NCBI GenBank assembly: GCA_014218215.1 | Contig: CP043652.1 | Location: forward strand, 1,674,001-1,738,000 | Direction of reading: 5' to 3' | DNA: 64,000 nucleotides | From: Geodermatophilaceae bacterium NBWT11 | GTDB lineage: Bacteria > Actinomycetota > Actinomycetes > Mycobacteriales > Geodermatophilaceae | Shown here: one piece after another, positions 1 to 7,600 of the stretch | Numbering within the stretch: the stretch's first letter is position 1 | How the letters are laid out: each line of letters opens with the position of its first letter | Notes under the pieces: model-generated | Told to the model about the DNA's origin: nothing | The model's database searches: none | The model's input: only the letters and a program-made list of their open reading frames with translations | Made by a program: the position numbers and the translations under genes

Positions 1-339
1 CCGGCGCACCCCGGTGGGTCGCCGGCCGAGCAGGTAGACGACCACGGCCATCACGAACAGCCCGATCATCCAGGGCAGCAGGCCGTCGGCGAGCTCGGAG
101 TGCTTCTCCACCAGGTCGCTCTCCCCGACCATCCGCTCCAGGTTCTCCCCGCTGGCGGTGGACAGCGGGGTGAGCACCAGCCCGACGAGCGCCACGAGCG
201 GGGTGACGATGCCCAGCCGGCGGCGGGCGGCGGGCCAGAACGCGTGCAGCAGCACCAGGAGCGCGCCCAGCGGGACGAGGACGACGGTCGCGTGGACGAT
301 CAGCGGGTGGGCGGGCAGACCGAAGAGGGTCTCGGGCAC
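1..339 (-). CDS. DUF2231 family membrane protein (C-terminus cut by window edge)
   Basis: The visible 113 residues start at a GTG with an AGGAG ribosome-binding site a few bases upstream, and no stop is reached before the window edge. The N-terminus (PETLFGLPAHPLIVHATVV) is the typical opening of DUF2231 proteins, in which a short loop precedes several membrane helices. Two hydrophobic segments flank a charged loop near residues 55-80, and a further helix follows before the edge. The family is predicted integral membrane and its biochemical role is not established. It shares no operon with the regulator at 419-916, which runs on the same strand upstream of it across a 79-nt gap. Confidence 0.8.
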   Translation of the reverse strand, partial: MPETLFGLPAHPLIVHATVVLVPLGALLVLLHAFWPAARRRLGIVTPLVALVGLVLTPLSTASGENLERMVGESDLVEKHSELADGLLPWMIGLFVMAVVVYLLGRRPTGVRR

Positions 340-418
340 GGTGGGAGCTCCTGCAGGTGTGGCGTGGCGGTGCTGACGCCGTCAGTGAGCCATGGGGGCG
401 TGTGCAGGAGCTGTGACT

Positions 419-916
419 TCAGAGCTGTGGAGCTGTGCCGTCCTCGGGGCGGCGGGTGCCCCACGCGTAGGTCTGCTTGCGCAGGCCCAGGTAGAGGAAC
501 GTCTCGGTGGACTCGACGCCCTCGACGGCCCGGATCCGGCTCACGGTGTCCAGCAGCTGGGTGTCGTCGGCACAGACCACCTCGACGAGCAGGTCCAGCG
601 AGCCGGCGGAGATGACGACGTAGTCGACCTCGTCGAACTCGGCGAGCGCGTCCGCGACCGCGCGGCTGTCGCCCCGCACCCGGATGCCGACCATGGCCTG
701 GCGGGGGAAGCCGACCTGGCGCGGGTCGGTCACCGCGACGATCTGCATGACCCCGGCGTCCAGGAGCCGTTGCACCCGCTGCCGGACGGCGGCCTCGCTG
801 AGCCCGACGGCCTCGGCGATCCGGGCGTAGGGACGACGACCGTCCTGCTGGAGCTGCTCGATGATCGCCCGCGACGTGTCGTCGAGGACCAGCGCCGGGC
901 GTTCTCGGCTCGTCAT
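419..916 (-). CDS. Lrp/AsnC family transcriptional regulator
   Basis: A 165-residue protein with an N-terminal winged helix-turn-helix (about residues 12-60, including DGRRPYARIAEAVGLSEAAV) followed by an Lrp/AsnC ligand-binding (RAM/ACT-like) domain ending in a beta-strand with TETFLYLGL. Proteins of this family bind DNA as dimers or octamers and respond to amino acids or other small effectors. The ATG at 916 is preferred over an in-frame GTG at 931 because a G-rich SD-like stretch lies just before it. It is divergent from the alpha/beta hydrolase at 1044, so it may control that gene and itself; the shared 127-bp gap would hold the operator. The ligand cannot be read from the sequence. Confidence 0.9.
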   Translation of the reverse strand: MTSRERPALVLDDTSRAIIEQLQQDGRRPYARIAEAVGLSEAAVRQRVQRLLDAGVMQIVAVTDPRQVGFPRQAMVGIRVRGDSRAVADALAEFDEVDYVVISAGSLDLLVEVVCADDTQLLDTVSRIRAVEGVESTETFLYLGLRKQTYAWGTRRPEDGTAPQL

Positions 917-1043
917 GCCACGTCCCCCCACGGATCCCGTCGTCAGCCGGGTGCTCGACCACGGGAAACAGTAGTGCGCCCAGCACTGGCTAACTGTGTT
1001 AGCTTGTACCTAACAGCGAGAGCCACTCCCCCGGAGGTACGAC

Positions 1044-1874
1044 ATGACCGAGTTCCTGACCGTCGACGGCGGCACGCTCGCCTACGAGGTGACCGGCGCC
1101 GGACCGCTGGTCGTGCTGGCGCACGGCATGGGCGACACCCGCCGCGCCTACGACGCCCTCACCCCCGCCCTGGTCGCGGCCGGCCACCGGGTCGCCGCGC
1201 TCGACCTGCGCGGCTGCGGGGAGTCCAGCGTGGAGTGGGGCTCCTACACCCGCACCGACATCGCCGGAGACCTGCTGGCCCTGGTCCGCCACCTGGGCGG
1301 ACCCGCCGTCCTGGTCGGGCACTCCATCTCCGGCGGTGCCGCCACGATCGCCGCGGCCACGGCACCGGAGCTGGTCACCGCGCTCGTCGAGCTGACGCCG
1401 TTCACCCGGGCGCAGAAGATCGGCCTGGGCGACCTGCGGGTGGCCCGGTTCCGCCGCGGCATGACCCAGCTGGTGCTCGCGACGACGCTGGGCAGCACGG
1501 AGCGGTGGGCGCGCTACCTCGACGTCGCCCACCCCGGCACCAAGCCCGCCGGCTACGAGGCCCGGATCGCCGGCATCCAGGCCTCGCTCGCCGAGCCCGG
1601 CCGGATGGCCGTACTGAAGGAGATGGGCGCCACGAAGCCCACCGACGCCGGCCTCGCCCTGCCCCGGGTGACCTGCCCGGTCCTCGTCGTCCAGGGCTCG
1701 GAGGACCCCGACTGGGCCGACCCCCGCGCCGAGGGCGAGGCGATCCTCGCCGACCTCCCCACCGGGCTGGGCCGGCTCGCGGTGGTCGAGGGCTCCGGCC
1801 ACTATCCCCACGTGCAGCACCCCACCGAGGTCGCCGAGCTCGTGACGCCGTTCCTGGCCGGTGCGCGTGCCTAG
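1044..1874 (+). CDS. alpha/beta-fold hydrolase
   Basis: A 276-residue single-domain alpha/beta hydrolase. The oxyanion motif HGMG is near residue 27, the nucleophile elbow GHSISG places the catalytic serine at residue 94, the acid is probably D221 or D223 in the QGSEDPDW strand-loop, and the histidine is H253 in EGSGHYPHVQHP. Length and motifs match esterase or epoxide-hydrolase-like members; the substrate is not predictable. The ATG follows a GGAGG about 6 nt upstream. The 3' end overlaps the start of the TetR gene at 1861 by 14 nt, so the two are co-transcribed and probably translationally coupled, suggesting that the regulator senses a compound related to the hydrolase substrate. Confidence 0.92.
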   Translation: MTEFLTVDGGTLAYEVTGAGPLVVLAHGMGDTRRAYDALTPALVAAGHRVAALDLRGCGESSVEWGSYTRTDIAGDLLALVRHLGGPAVLVGHSISGGAATIAAATAPELVTALVELTPFTRAQKIGLGDLRVARFRRGMTQLVLATTLGSTERWARYLDVAHPGTKPAGYEARIAGIQASLAEPGRMAVLKEMGATKPTDAGLALPRVTCPVLVVQGSEDPDWADPRAEGEAILADLPTGLGRLAVVEGSGHYPHVQHPTEVAELVTPFLAGARA

Positions 1875-2430
1875 GGCGGGGCTGCACCCGGCCGCCGTGG
1901 TGGCCGCCGGCGCCGACCTCGCCGACGAGATCGGCTTCGGCGGGCTCACGATGGGCGCGCTCGCCGAACGCGTCGGGGTGCGCACGCCCTCGCTGTACAA
2001 GCACATCGCCAGCCAGGACGACCTGCACCGGCAGATCGCCGTCCTGGCCTTCACCGAGGCCGGCCACGCCGTCGGCGTCGCGGTCCAGGGGCGCTCGGGC
2101 AAGGACGCGTTGTCCGCGGCGGCCCACGCCCTGCGTGACTTCGTCCTCGCCCACCCCGGCCGGTACGCCGCCACGGTCGGCCTCACCCCCACCGGGCCCG
2201 ACGACCCCGTCGCGGTCGCCGCCGCCCAGGGGCTGGCGCCCTTCGACGCCGTGCTGCGCAGCTACGACATCGACCCCGCAGACCGCATCCACGCCCTGCG
2301 CGCGATGCGCAGCGTCTTCCACGGCTTCGCCACCCTGGAGGCCGACGGCGGATTCCAGTGGTCCACGGACGTCGACGAGAGCTTCGACTGGCTGATCGAC
2401 CTCGTCGACCGGGGCCTGCGGGCCCGCTGA
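1861..2430 (+). CDS. TetR/AcrR family transcriptional regulator
   Basis: A 189-residue repressor-type protein. The N-terminal helix-turn-helix spans roughly residues 12-58 (GGLTMGALAERVGVRTPSLY is the recognition region), followed by a helical effector domain resembling the WHG-type TetR C-terminal domain (KDALSAAAHALRDFVLAHPG and the later FHGFATLE). The GTG start lies inside the final codons of the upstream hydrolase, which gives a 14-nt overlap and explains the lack of an independent ribosome-binding site. The stop is 7 nt before the convergent stop of the CitE-like gene. A promoter other than that of the hydrolase is not evident. Confidence 0.9.
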   Translation: MRVPRAGLHPAAVVAAGADLADEIGFGGLTMGALAERVGVRTPSLYKHIASQDDLHRQIAVLAFTEAGHAVGVAVQGRSGKDALSAAAHALRDFVLAHPGRYAATVGLTPTGPDDPVAVAAAQGLAPFDAVLRSYDIDPADRIHALRAMRSVFHGFATLEADGGFQWSTDVDESFDWLIDLVDRGLRAR

Positions 2431-2437
2431 GGGACGG

Positions 2438-3277
2438 TCAGCCGGCGGCGGCCACCGTGGCACGGGCCTGGCGGGCGAAGGCCTCGTCGAGCAGCCGGCC
2501 CTGCGCATCGACCGCCACCCCGGGGGACGCGGCGAGCCGGGCGAGCACGTCGCGGGCGGCGGCGACCTGCTCGGGCGTCGGCCGGCAGACCCGCTCGACG
2601 ACGGCGACCTGGGCCGGGTGGATGCAGGCCCGGCCGCGGAACCCCAGCGCCACCAGCGCCCGGGTCTGCGCCTCGAAGGCGTCCAGGTCGCGGAACTCCG
2701 GGGACACCGCGGCCGGCGGCGGGGCGATGCCCGCGGCGGCCGAGGCGAGGACGACGGTGCTGCGGGCCAGCAGCAGCTCGGAGCCGTCCGGACCGGGGGT
2801 GACCCCGAGGTCGGCGGCCAGGTCGACCTCGCCCAGCTGCAGGCAGCTCACCCGCGGCCCGCCGGCGAGCGCGGGGGCGGCGAGCACCCCGGCGGCGCTC
2901 TCGACGAGCGGGCTGACCGCGATGCTGCCGGGCGGCCGGCCGGTGGCGACCTCGGCGGCCGACAGCTGCTCGTGCACCCGTTCCAGCAGGGCGCGTGAGC
3001 TGGTCTTGGGCAGGACCACCCCGGTCAGCCGGGGGGTGCGGGCGACGGCGGCGACGTCGTCCGCCCCTCGTCGTCCCCCGTTGACGCGGACCCAGACCTG
3101 CACGGGCACGGGGCCCCCGGCGCACCAGTCGAGGACGGCGGCGAGCGCGGCGTCCTTGCCGGCCAGCGGGACGGCGTCCTCCAGGTCGAGGACGACGGCC
3201 CCGGCGCCGGCCGCGGCGGCCCTGTCGAAGCGGTCGGGCCGGTCGCCGGGCACGTAGAGCCAGGAGCGCGCGCTCAC
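2438..3277 (-). CDS. HpcH/HpaI aldolase / CitE-like acyl-CoA lyase
   Basis: A 279-residue TIM-barrel protein of the citrate-lyase beta-subunit (CitE) family. Diagnostic motifs are RSWLYVPGDRPDRFDRA at the N-terminus, VVLDLEDAV with metal-associated acidic residues, an SPLVESAAGVL strand, and GFRGRACIHPAQVAVVE near the C-terminus, the CoA-binding hallmark. Stand-alone CitE proteins cleave malyl-CoA, beta-methylmalyl-CoA or citramalyl-CoA. It is the last gene of a four-gene operon; its start overlaps the acyl-CoA dehydrogenase stop by 4 nt. Beside a CaiB transferase and a MaoC hydratase, a citramalyl-CoA or methylmalyl-CoA lyase role is the most economical reading, but that is inference from context. 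Confidence 0.88.
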   Translation of the reverse strand: MSARSWLYVPGDRPDRFDRAAAAGAGAVVLDLEDAVPLAGKDAALAAVLDWCAGGPVPVQVWVRVNGGRRGADDVAAVARTPRLTGVVLPKTSSRALLERVHEQLSAAEVATGRPPGSIAVSPLVESAAGVLAAPALAGGPRVSCLQLGEVDLAADLGVTPGPDGSELLLARSTVVLASAAAGIAPPPAAVSPEFRDLDAFEAQTRALVALGFRGRACIHPAQVAVVERVCRPTPEQVAAARDVLARLAASPGVAVDAQGRLLDEAFARQARATVAAAG

Positions 3278-4437
3278 CCGACGACCGTAGCGCCGGAGAC
3301 CAGGGCCTTGGCGATGACGGTGCGCAGCACGTCGTTGGTGCCCTCACCGATGGCCATCAGCGGGGCGTCCCGGTAGAGCCGTTCGACCACGAACTCGGTG
3401 GAGTAGCCGTAGCCGCCGTGGATGCGCATGGCCTCCAGCGAGAGCGCGAGCGCGGTCTCGGAGGCGAACACCTTGGCCATCCCGCTCTCGGCGTCGACCC
3501 GCTGGCCGGCGTCGGCCTTCGAGGCGGCCCAGTAGGTGAGCAGCCGGGCGGCCTGCAGCTGGGTGGCCATCTCGGCGAGCTTGAGCGCGATGGCCTGGAA
3601 CTCCGCGATCGGGTGGCCGAACGCCTCCCGTTCGCCGGCGTACTTCAGTGCCGCGTCGTAGGCGGCCTGGGCGACGCCGACCGAGCGCCCGGCGATGTTG
3701 AGCCGGCCGATCTCCAGGCCGGAGAGCGCCTGCTGCATGCCGCGGCCCTCGGCGCCGCCGAGGAGGTCGGCGACCGGCACCCGGACGTCGACCAGGGATA
3801 TCTCACAGGACTCGGTGCCCTTGTAGCCGAGCTTGCCCAGGTCGCGGCTGACCTCGAAGCCCGGGGTGGTGGTGTCGACGAGCAGCAACGACATGCCGCG
3901 GTGCCGGGGGCTGGCCTTCGGGTCGGTCTTGACCAGCACCGGCAGGACGTTCGCGTGCCGGGCGTTGGTGATCCAGGTCTTGGTGCCGTTGACGACGTAG
4001 TGGTCACCGTCCCGCACGGCCGTCGTCCCGATGCCCTGCAGGTCGGTGCCCGCGCCGGGCTCAGTGAGGCCGACGCCGGTGCGCCACTCCCCGGTCGCCA
4101 ACTTCGGCAAGAAGCGCCGTTTCTGCTCGTCCGTGCCGTGCTTGGCGATCATCCAGGCGGACAGGCCGTGGCTGCCGAGGATGCCGGCGATGCCCATCCA
4201 GCCGCGGCTGATCTCCTCGTAGACGAGGGTGAAGCTGACCATGTCCAGGGCCAGGCCGCCGTACTCCTCGGGCGTGGTGAGCCCGAACAGGCCCATCGCC
4301 TTGAGGTGGTCGACGATCTCGGTCGGGTAGCGGCCGGTGCGCTCCCACTCCGAGGCGACCGGGACGATCTCGCGGTCGACGAAGCGGCGCAGCGCCTGCT
4401 GGAAGTCCTGCTGCTCCTCGTTGAGCGTGAAGTCCAC
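3274..4437 (-). CDS. acyl-CoA dehydrogenase family protein
   Basis: A 387-residue FAD-dependent acyl-CoA dehydrogenase. The N-terminal helical domain starts at MDFTLNEEQQDF, the middle beta-domain carries GLTEPGAGTDL and KTWITNA for FAD binding, and the C-terminal domain contains IHGGYGYS and the catalytic-base region AIGEGTNDVLR with E365 as the probable base. Members of this type oxidise short-chain or branched acyl-CoA, or glutaryl-type thioesters. The stop overlaps the CitE start by 4 nt and its own ATG is 2 nt from the CaiB stop, showing tight coupling. In Mycobacterium the fadE19 gene sits beside a citE and a maoC gene in the same way. The exact substrate is unknown. Confidence 0.93.
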   Translation of the reverse strand: MDFTLNEEQQDFQQALRRFVDREIVPVASEWERTGRYPTEIVDHLKAMGLFGLTTPEEYGGLALDMVSFTLVYEEISRGWMGIAGILGSHGLSAWMIAKHGTDEQKRRFLPKLATGEWRTGVGLTEPGAGTDLQGIGTTAVRDGDHYVVNGTKTWITNARHANVLPVLVKTDPKASPRHRGMSLLLVDTTTPGFEVSRDLGKLGYKGTESCEISLVDVRVPVADLLGGAEGRGMQQALSGLEIGRLNIAGRSVGVAQAAYDAALKYAGEREAFGHPIAEFQAIALKLAEMATQLQAARLLTYWAASKADAGQRVDAESGMAKVFASETALALSLEAMRIHGGYGYSTEFVVERLYRDAPLMAIGEGTNDVLRTVIAKALVSGATVVG

Positions 4438-4438
4438 G

Positions 4439-5644
4439 TCAGCTCCCCTGTTCTCCGAAGGCGCCGGCGGCTGCCAGCTCGGCGACCCGCTCGGGCGAGT
4501 AGCCCAGCAGGTCGGCGGTGATCTCGTGCTGGTGTTCGTTGCGGTGCGGGGCGCGTCGGTGCTCGACGGGTCGATCGCCGAACCGCACCGGGCTGCCGAC
4601 CTGCCGGACGGTGCCCCAGTGCGGGTGCTCGGTCTCCAGCAGCAGCCCGCGGGCGGCGGCCTGCGGGTCGGCGAGTGCCTGGTGCACGTCGTTGATCGGG
4701 GACGACGGGACCCCGGCAGCGGCCAGCAGCGCCAGCCAGTGCTCGACCGTGTTGCTCGCGAAAGCGGCCTTGAGCTCGGGGAGCAGCGCGTCGCGGTGCA
4801 CGTCGCGGGCGGTGAAGCTGGCGAAGCGTTCGTCGTCCCCCAGGTCGGGGCGTCCGAGGACGGCGACCAGCCGCTGCCAGAACTTCTCCTTGGCGCAGCC
4901 CACGACGAGCCAGCCGTTGCTGGCGGCGAACGCCTGGAACGGGACCAGCGAGGGGTGGGCGGAGTCCACGGTGCGCACCGGCTCGTAGCCGGCGTTCAGC
5001 GCCCAGGTGGCGGGATAGGTCAGCAGCGACATGGCGGTGTCGTAGAGCGAGACGTCGCAGTCACCGCCGACGCCGTCCCTCCTCGCCGCGTGCAGCCCGG
5101 CCATGAGGCTGAGCGCCGCGACGAAGCCGCTGGAGAAGTCGACGAGGCTCAGCCCGGTCTTGGTGGGCGGGCCGTCGGGGTCGCCGGTGAGGCTCATCCA
5201 GCCGGCGATGCCCTGCAGCACGTAGTCGTAGCCGGGCTCGGCGGCGCGCGGGCCGGTCATCCCGAACCCGGTGAGGCTGCAGCAGACGAGCGACGGGTTG
5301 AGGTGGGCGAGGTCGGCGTACCGGATGCCGATCTTGGCCGGGACGTCGCCGCGCAGGTTGGACCAGACGGCGTCGCTGGTGCGCACGAGGTCCTCGAACA
5401 CCGCGCGGCCGGCGGGGGTGGAGATGTCGAGGCTGAGGCTCTGCTTGTTGCGGTTGAAGGTCTCGAAGAACAGCGAGTCCTCGCCGGCGGTGTAGGGCGG
5501 GACGTAGCGGCCGATGTCGCCGCCGGTGCGCGGGTCCTCGATCTTGATCACCTGGGCGCCGAGGTCGGCCAGGTGCACGCTGCCGAACGGGCCGGCGCCG
5601 TACTGCTCCAGGGCGATGATCCGGACGTCCTCCAGCGGCCTCAT
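4439..5644 (-). CDS. CaiB/BaiF family CoA-transferase
   Basis: A 401-residue family III CoA-transferase with the interlocking-dimer fold. It begins MRPLEDVRIIALEQYGAGPF and carries the conserved PGYDYVLQG segment and, at residue 169 (LVDFSSG), the catalytic aspartate, the same position as in formyl-CoA transferase. Family members move CoA between carboxylic acids, typically from succinyl-CoA or acetyl-CoA. The stop of the MaoC gene overlaps this start by 4 nt. Encoded with a hydratase, a lyase and a dehydrogenase, it probably activates the free acid that enters this pathway, for example itaconate, mesaconate or citramalate; that choice is inference. Confidence 0.93.
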   Translation of the reverse strand: MRPLEDVRIIALEQYGAGPFGSVHLADLGAQVIKIEDPRTGGDIGRYVPPYTAGEDSLFFETFNRNKQSLSLDISTPAGRAVFEDLVRTSDAVWSNLRGDVPAKIGIRYADLAHLNPSLVCCSLTGFGMTGPRAAEPGYDYVLQGIAGWMSLTGDPDGPPTKTGLSLVDFSSGFVAALSLMAGLHAARRDGVGGDCDVSLYDTAMSLLTYPATWALNAGYEPVRTVDSAHPSLVPFQAFAASNGWLVVGCAKEKFWQRLVAVLGRPDLGDDERFASFTARDVHRDALLPELKAAFASNTVEHWLALLAAAGVPSSPINDVHQALADPQAAARGLLLETEHPHWGTVRQVGSPVRFGDRPVEHRRAPHRNEHQHEITADLLGYSPERVAELAAAGAFGEQGS

Positions 5645-6165
5645 GCCTGCAGGGGCCCGTTCTTGGCCTGTGGGAAGTGGTCCTGCCCGATGCCGGACTC
5701 CCGCGTGGCGACCATGACCGACCGCTTGTAGGAGATGACCTCGTCGCCGTCCTGGTTCAGGCCGCGGGTGACCATCGAGACGATCCCCGCGTACGGCCGG
5801 GACCTCGACGCGCGCAGCCCGGTGCAGAGGCTCTCGGCGTAGATCGTGTCCCCGGCGTAGACGGGGTGGGTGAGCTTCACGTCGGTCATCTCGAGGTTGG
5901 CGACGGCGTTCTGGCTCATGTCCAGCACGCTCAGGCCCAGCGTCAGCGCGATCGTCAGCCCGGAGTTCACGATCACCCGGCCCTCGGTGATCGGGTTCTG
6001 GGCGGCGAGGTGGGCGTTGACGTGCTGCTGGTTGGTGTTCATCGTCAGCAGCGTCAGCCAGGTGTTGTCCGCCTCGGTGATCGTGCGCCCGAGCGGGTGC
6101 TGGTAGACGTCGCCCACCACGTAGTCCTCGAAGTACCGCCCCAGAACGGCTGGGTGTGTGGTCAT
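5641..6165 (-). CDS. MaoC family hotdog dehydratase/hydratase
   Basis: A 174-residue hotdog-fold protein. The start at 6165 is chosen because GAGGGAGGT lies about 6 nt upstream, rather than an in-frame codon 18 nt further out. The sequence GRYFEDYVVGDVYQHPLGRT, the TEADN motif and MNTNQQH with H48 resemble mesaconyl-CoA / itaconyl-CoA hydratase-like MaoC proteins; the catalytic hydratase motif is an atypical variant with asparagine where many R-hydratases have aspartate. First gene of the operon MaoC-CaiB-AcadH-CitE. It is divergent from the amidase at 6237, and a 21-bp palindrome lies between the two. Function as an acyl-CoA hydratase is well supported by family; substrate is inferred. Confidence 0.88.
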   Translation of the reverse strand: MTTHPAVLGRYFEDYVVGDVYQHPLGRTITEADNTWLTLLTMNTNQQHVNAHLAAQNPITEGRVIVNSGLTIALTLGLSVLDMSQNAVANLEMTDVKLTHPVYAGDTIYAESLCTGLRASRSRPYAGIVSMVTRGLNQDGDEVISYKRSVMVATRESGIGQDHFPQAKNGPLQA

Positions 6166-6189
6166 GGAGACCTCCCTCGACACCCGGAC

Positions 6190-6210
6190 GCTAATTGTCT
6201 GATGATTGGC
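6190..6210. promoter_or_regulatory. candidate GntR/FadR-type operator between maoC-like and amidase genes
   Basis: A 21-bp imperfect palindrome centred on T6200. Its core ATTGTCTGATGAT (6194-6206) has arms pairing at 7 of 10 positions. It resembles the FadR-subfamily pattern GTC-N-GAC and matches the core ATCGTCTGACAGT at 16823-16835 next to a FadR-type regulator gene. It lies 24 bp upstream of the divergent MaoC start and 26 bp upstream of the amidase start, so it could control both. Confidence 0.5.
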
Positions 6211-6236
6211 TCCGCAAGCCCTTCCCAGGAGGTCTG

Positions 6237-7430
6237 ATGGACGACGCCGGCACCAACTCCGTGATCCGCCGGGTCGACCGGGGCGTCCCCGGCCCCGGGC
6301 CGCTGGCGGGTGTGCGGCTGGGCGTGAAGGACAACATCGACGTCGCCGGCGGCCCGACCACCTGCGGCTCGGCCTTCTTCGCTTCGCGCGTCCCCGCCGA
6401 GGACGCCGAGGTGGTGCGGCGGCTGACGTCTGCGGGCGCTTCTCTTGTGGCGACGCTGAACCTGAGCGAGTTCGCCGTCGGGGTGACCAACCAGAACTCC
6501 GCCGCCGGCCCGTGCCGGAACCCGTGGGACCTCTCCCGGATCCCCGGCGGGTCCTCGGGCGGATCGGGTGCCGCCGTCGCCGCGGGCGTCGTCGACTTGG
6601 CGCTGGGCACCGACACCGGCGGCTCGATCCGGCTGCCCGCGTCGGCCTGCGGGGTGGTCGGCCTGCGGCCGACGCACGGCTCGATCCCCATGGACGGCGT
6701 CTTCCCGGTCTGCGACGACGTGGACACGGTGGGGCCGCTCGCCCTTGACGTGGCCCTGGTCGCCCGGGCGCAGCGGGTGCTCACCGGGTCGTCCGCCCCA
6801 CTGCCCGCCGCTGCTCCCCCGCGCCGCATCGGCCTGCCGGTGCAGCTGCTGCCCGACATCGACCCCGGGGTGCAGGCGGTGGTGGACGCCGCGGTGGCGG
6901 TGTTCGACGCCGAGGTCGTGCCGATCGAGGTCGAGGGCCTGCTGGACGCGCAGGACATCGTCTACACGCTGGTCTACGCCGATCTGGCCCGCATCCACGC
7001 CGCACGGCTCGCAGACGAGCCGGAGCGCTTCCACCCCGACACCCTCGTGCGGGTCGGCCTGGGCGTGGACATCACCGCCGACGAGCGCGCCGCCGCCGTC
7101 CTCGCCCGCCGCGCCCTGCAGAGCCGGATCTCGGCGGCCATGGACGGCGTCGACCTCGTCCTCACGCCGACCCTCCCGGTCGACGTCCCCCGCGCCGACC
7201 CCGACGACGTGCTGCGGGTGTCCCGCCGGCTGGGGCAGCTGACCTACCCGTGGTCGCTGCACGCCGGGCCGACCCTGGCGCTGCCGGTGGGGTTCCACCC
7301 GTCCTCCGGCATGCCGGTCGGAGTGCAACTGACCGCGCTGGAGGACGGCGAGGACGTGCTGTTCGCGGCCGGCCTGTGGTTCCAGGAGCGGACGACGTGG
7401 CACGCCGCGCGGCCGCCCCTGATCGCGTGA
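6237..7430 (+). CDS. amidase signature family protein
   Basis: A 397-residue amidase-signature enzyme with the Ser-cisSer-Lys triad visible: K31 in GVKDNIDVAGG, S106 in PGGSSGGSG, and the nucleophile S130 in GTDTGGSIRLPAS. Such enzymes hydrolyse carboxamides or related C-N bonds; the family also includes allophanate hydrolase-like and GatA-like members, but the C-terminal part here is short and no glutaminyl-tRNA partner genes are present. The ATG at 6237 has AGGAGG 5 nt upstream, so an in-frame start at 6195 is rejected. It is divergent from the MaoC operon and may supply a carboxylate to it. Substrate not predictable. Confidence 0.9.
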   Translation: MDDAGTNSVIRRVDRGVPGPGPLAGVRLGVKDNIDVAGGPTTCGSAFFASRVPAEDAEVVRRLTSAGASLVATLNLSEFAVGVTNQNSAAGPCRNPWDLSRIPGGSSGGSGAAVAAGVVDLALGTDTGGSIRLPASACGVVGLRPTHGSIPMDGVFPVCDDVDTVGPLALDVALVARAQRVLTGSSAPLPAAAPPRRIGLPVQLLPDIDPGVQAVVDAAVAVFDAEVVPIEVEGLLDAQDIVYTLVYADLARIHAARLADEPERFHPDTLVRVGLGVDITADERAAAVLARRALQSRISAAMDGVDLVLTPTLPVDVPRADPDDVLRVSRRLGQLTYPWSLHAGPTLALPVGFHPSSGMPVGVQLTALEDGEDVLFAAGLWFQERTTWHAARPPLIA

Positions 7431-7567
7431 GCCCTCGGTCCGCGAGCCGTGCGACCCGACGGGGGCCGTGCGCAGCAGCTCGACCTCCCACGGATGGGCG
7501 GGGGAGCGAAACCGGCCGCTTGACCAGCACTTTCACCTGGATCTGAGCCCCTGAGTGCGGTACAATT

Positions 7568-7581
7568 CGTACAGGTGTTCG
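7568..7581 (+). promoter_or_regulatory. LexA-type SOS box upstream of the HNH/DUF222 gene
   Basis: CGTACAGGTGTTCG differs at a single base from the actinobacterial LexA pattern CGAAC-N4-GTTCG. It sits next to a TACAAT hexamer (7561-7566), a good -10 candidate, and 19 bp before the ATG at 7601. Several 13E12-family genes of Mycobacterium tuberculosis are known LexA targets, which supports the reading. Binding is not demonstrated. Confidence 0.6.
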
Positions 7582-7600
7582 AGTGGGTCCGGGAGGTGTC

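Noticed and set aside
7520-7566. TTGACC with TACAAT as a sigma-70-type promoter
   Set aside because: The hexamers are 35 bp apart, far from 17 bp; TACAAT is kept only as a possible -10 next to the LexA-like box.
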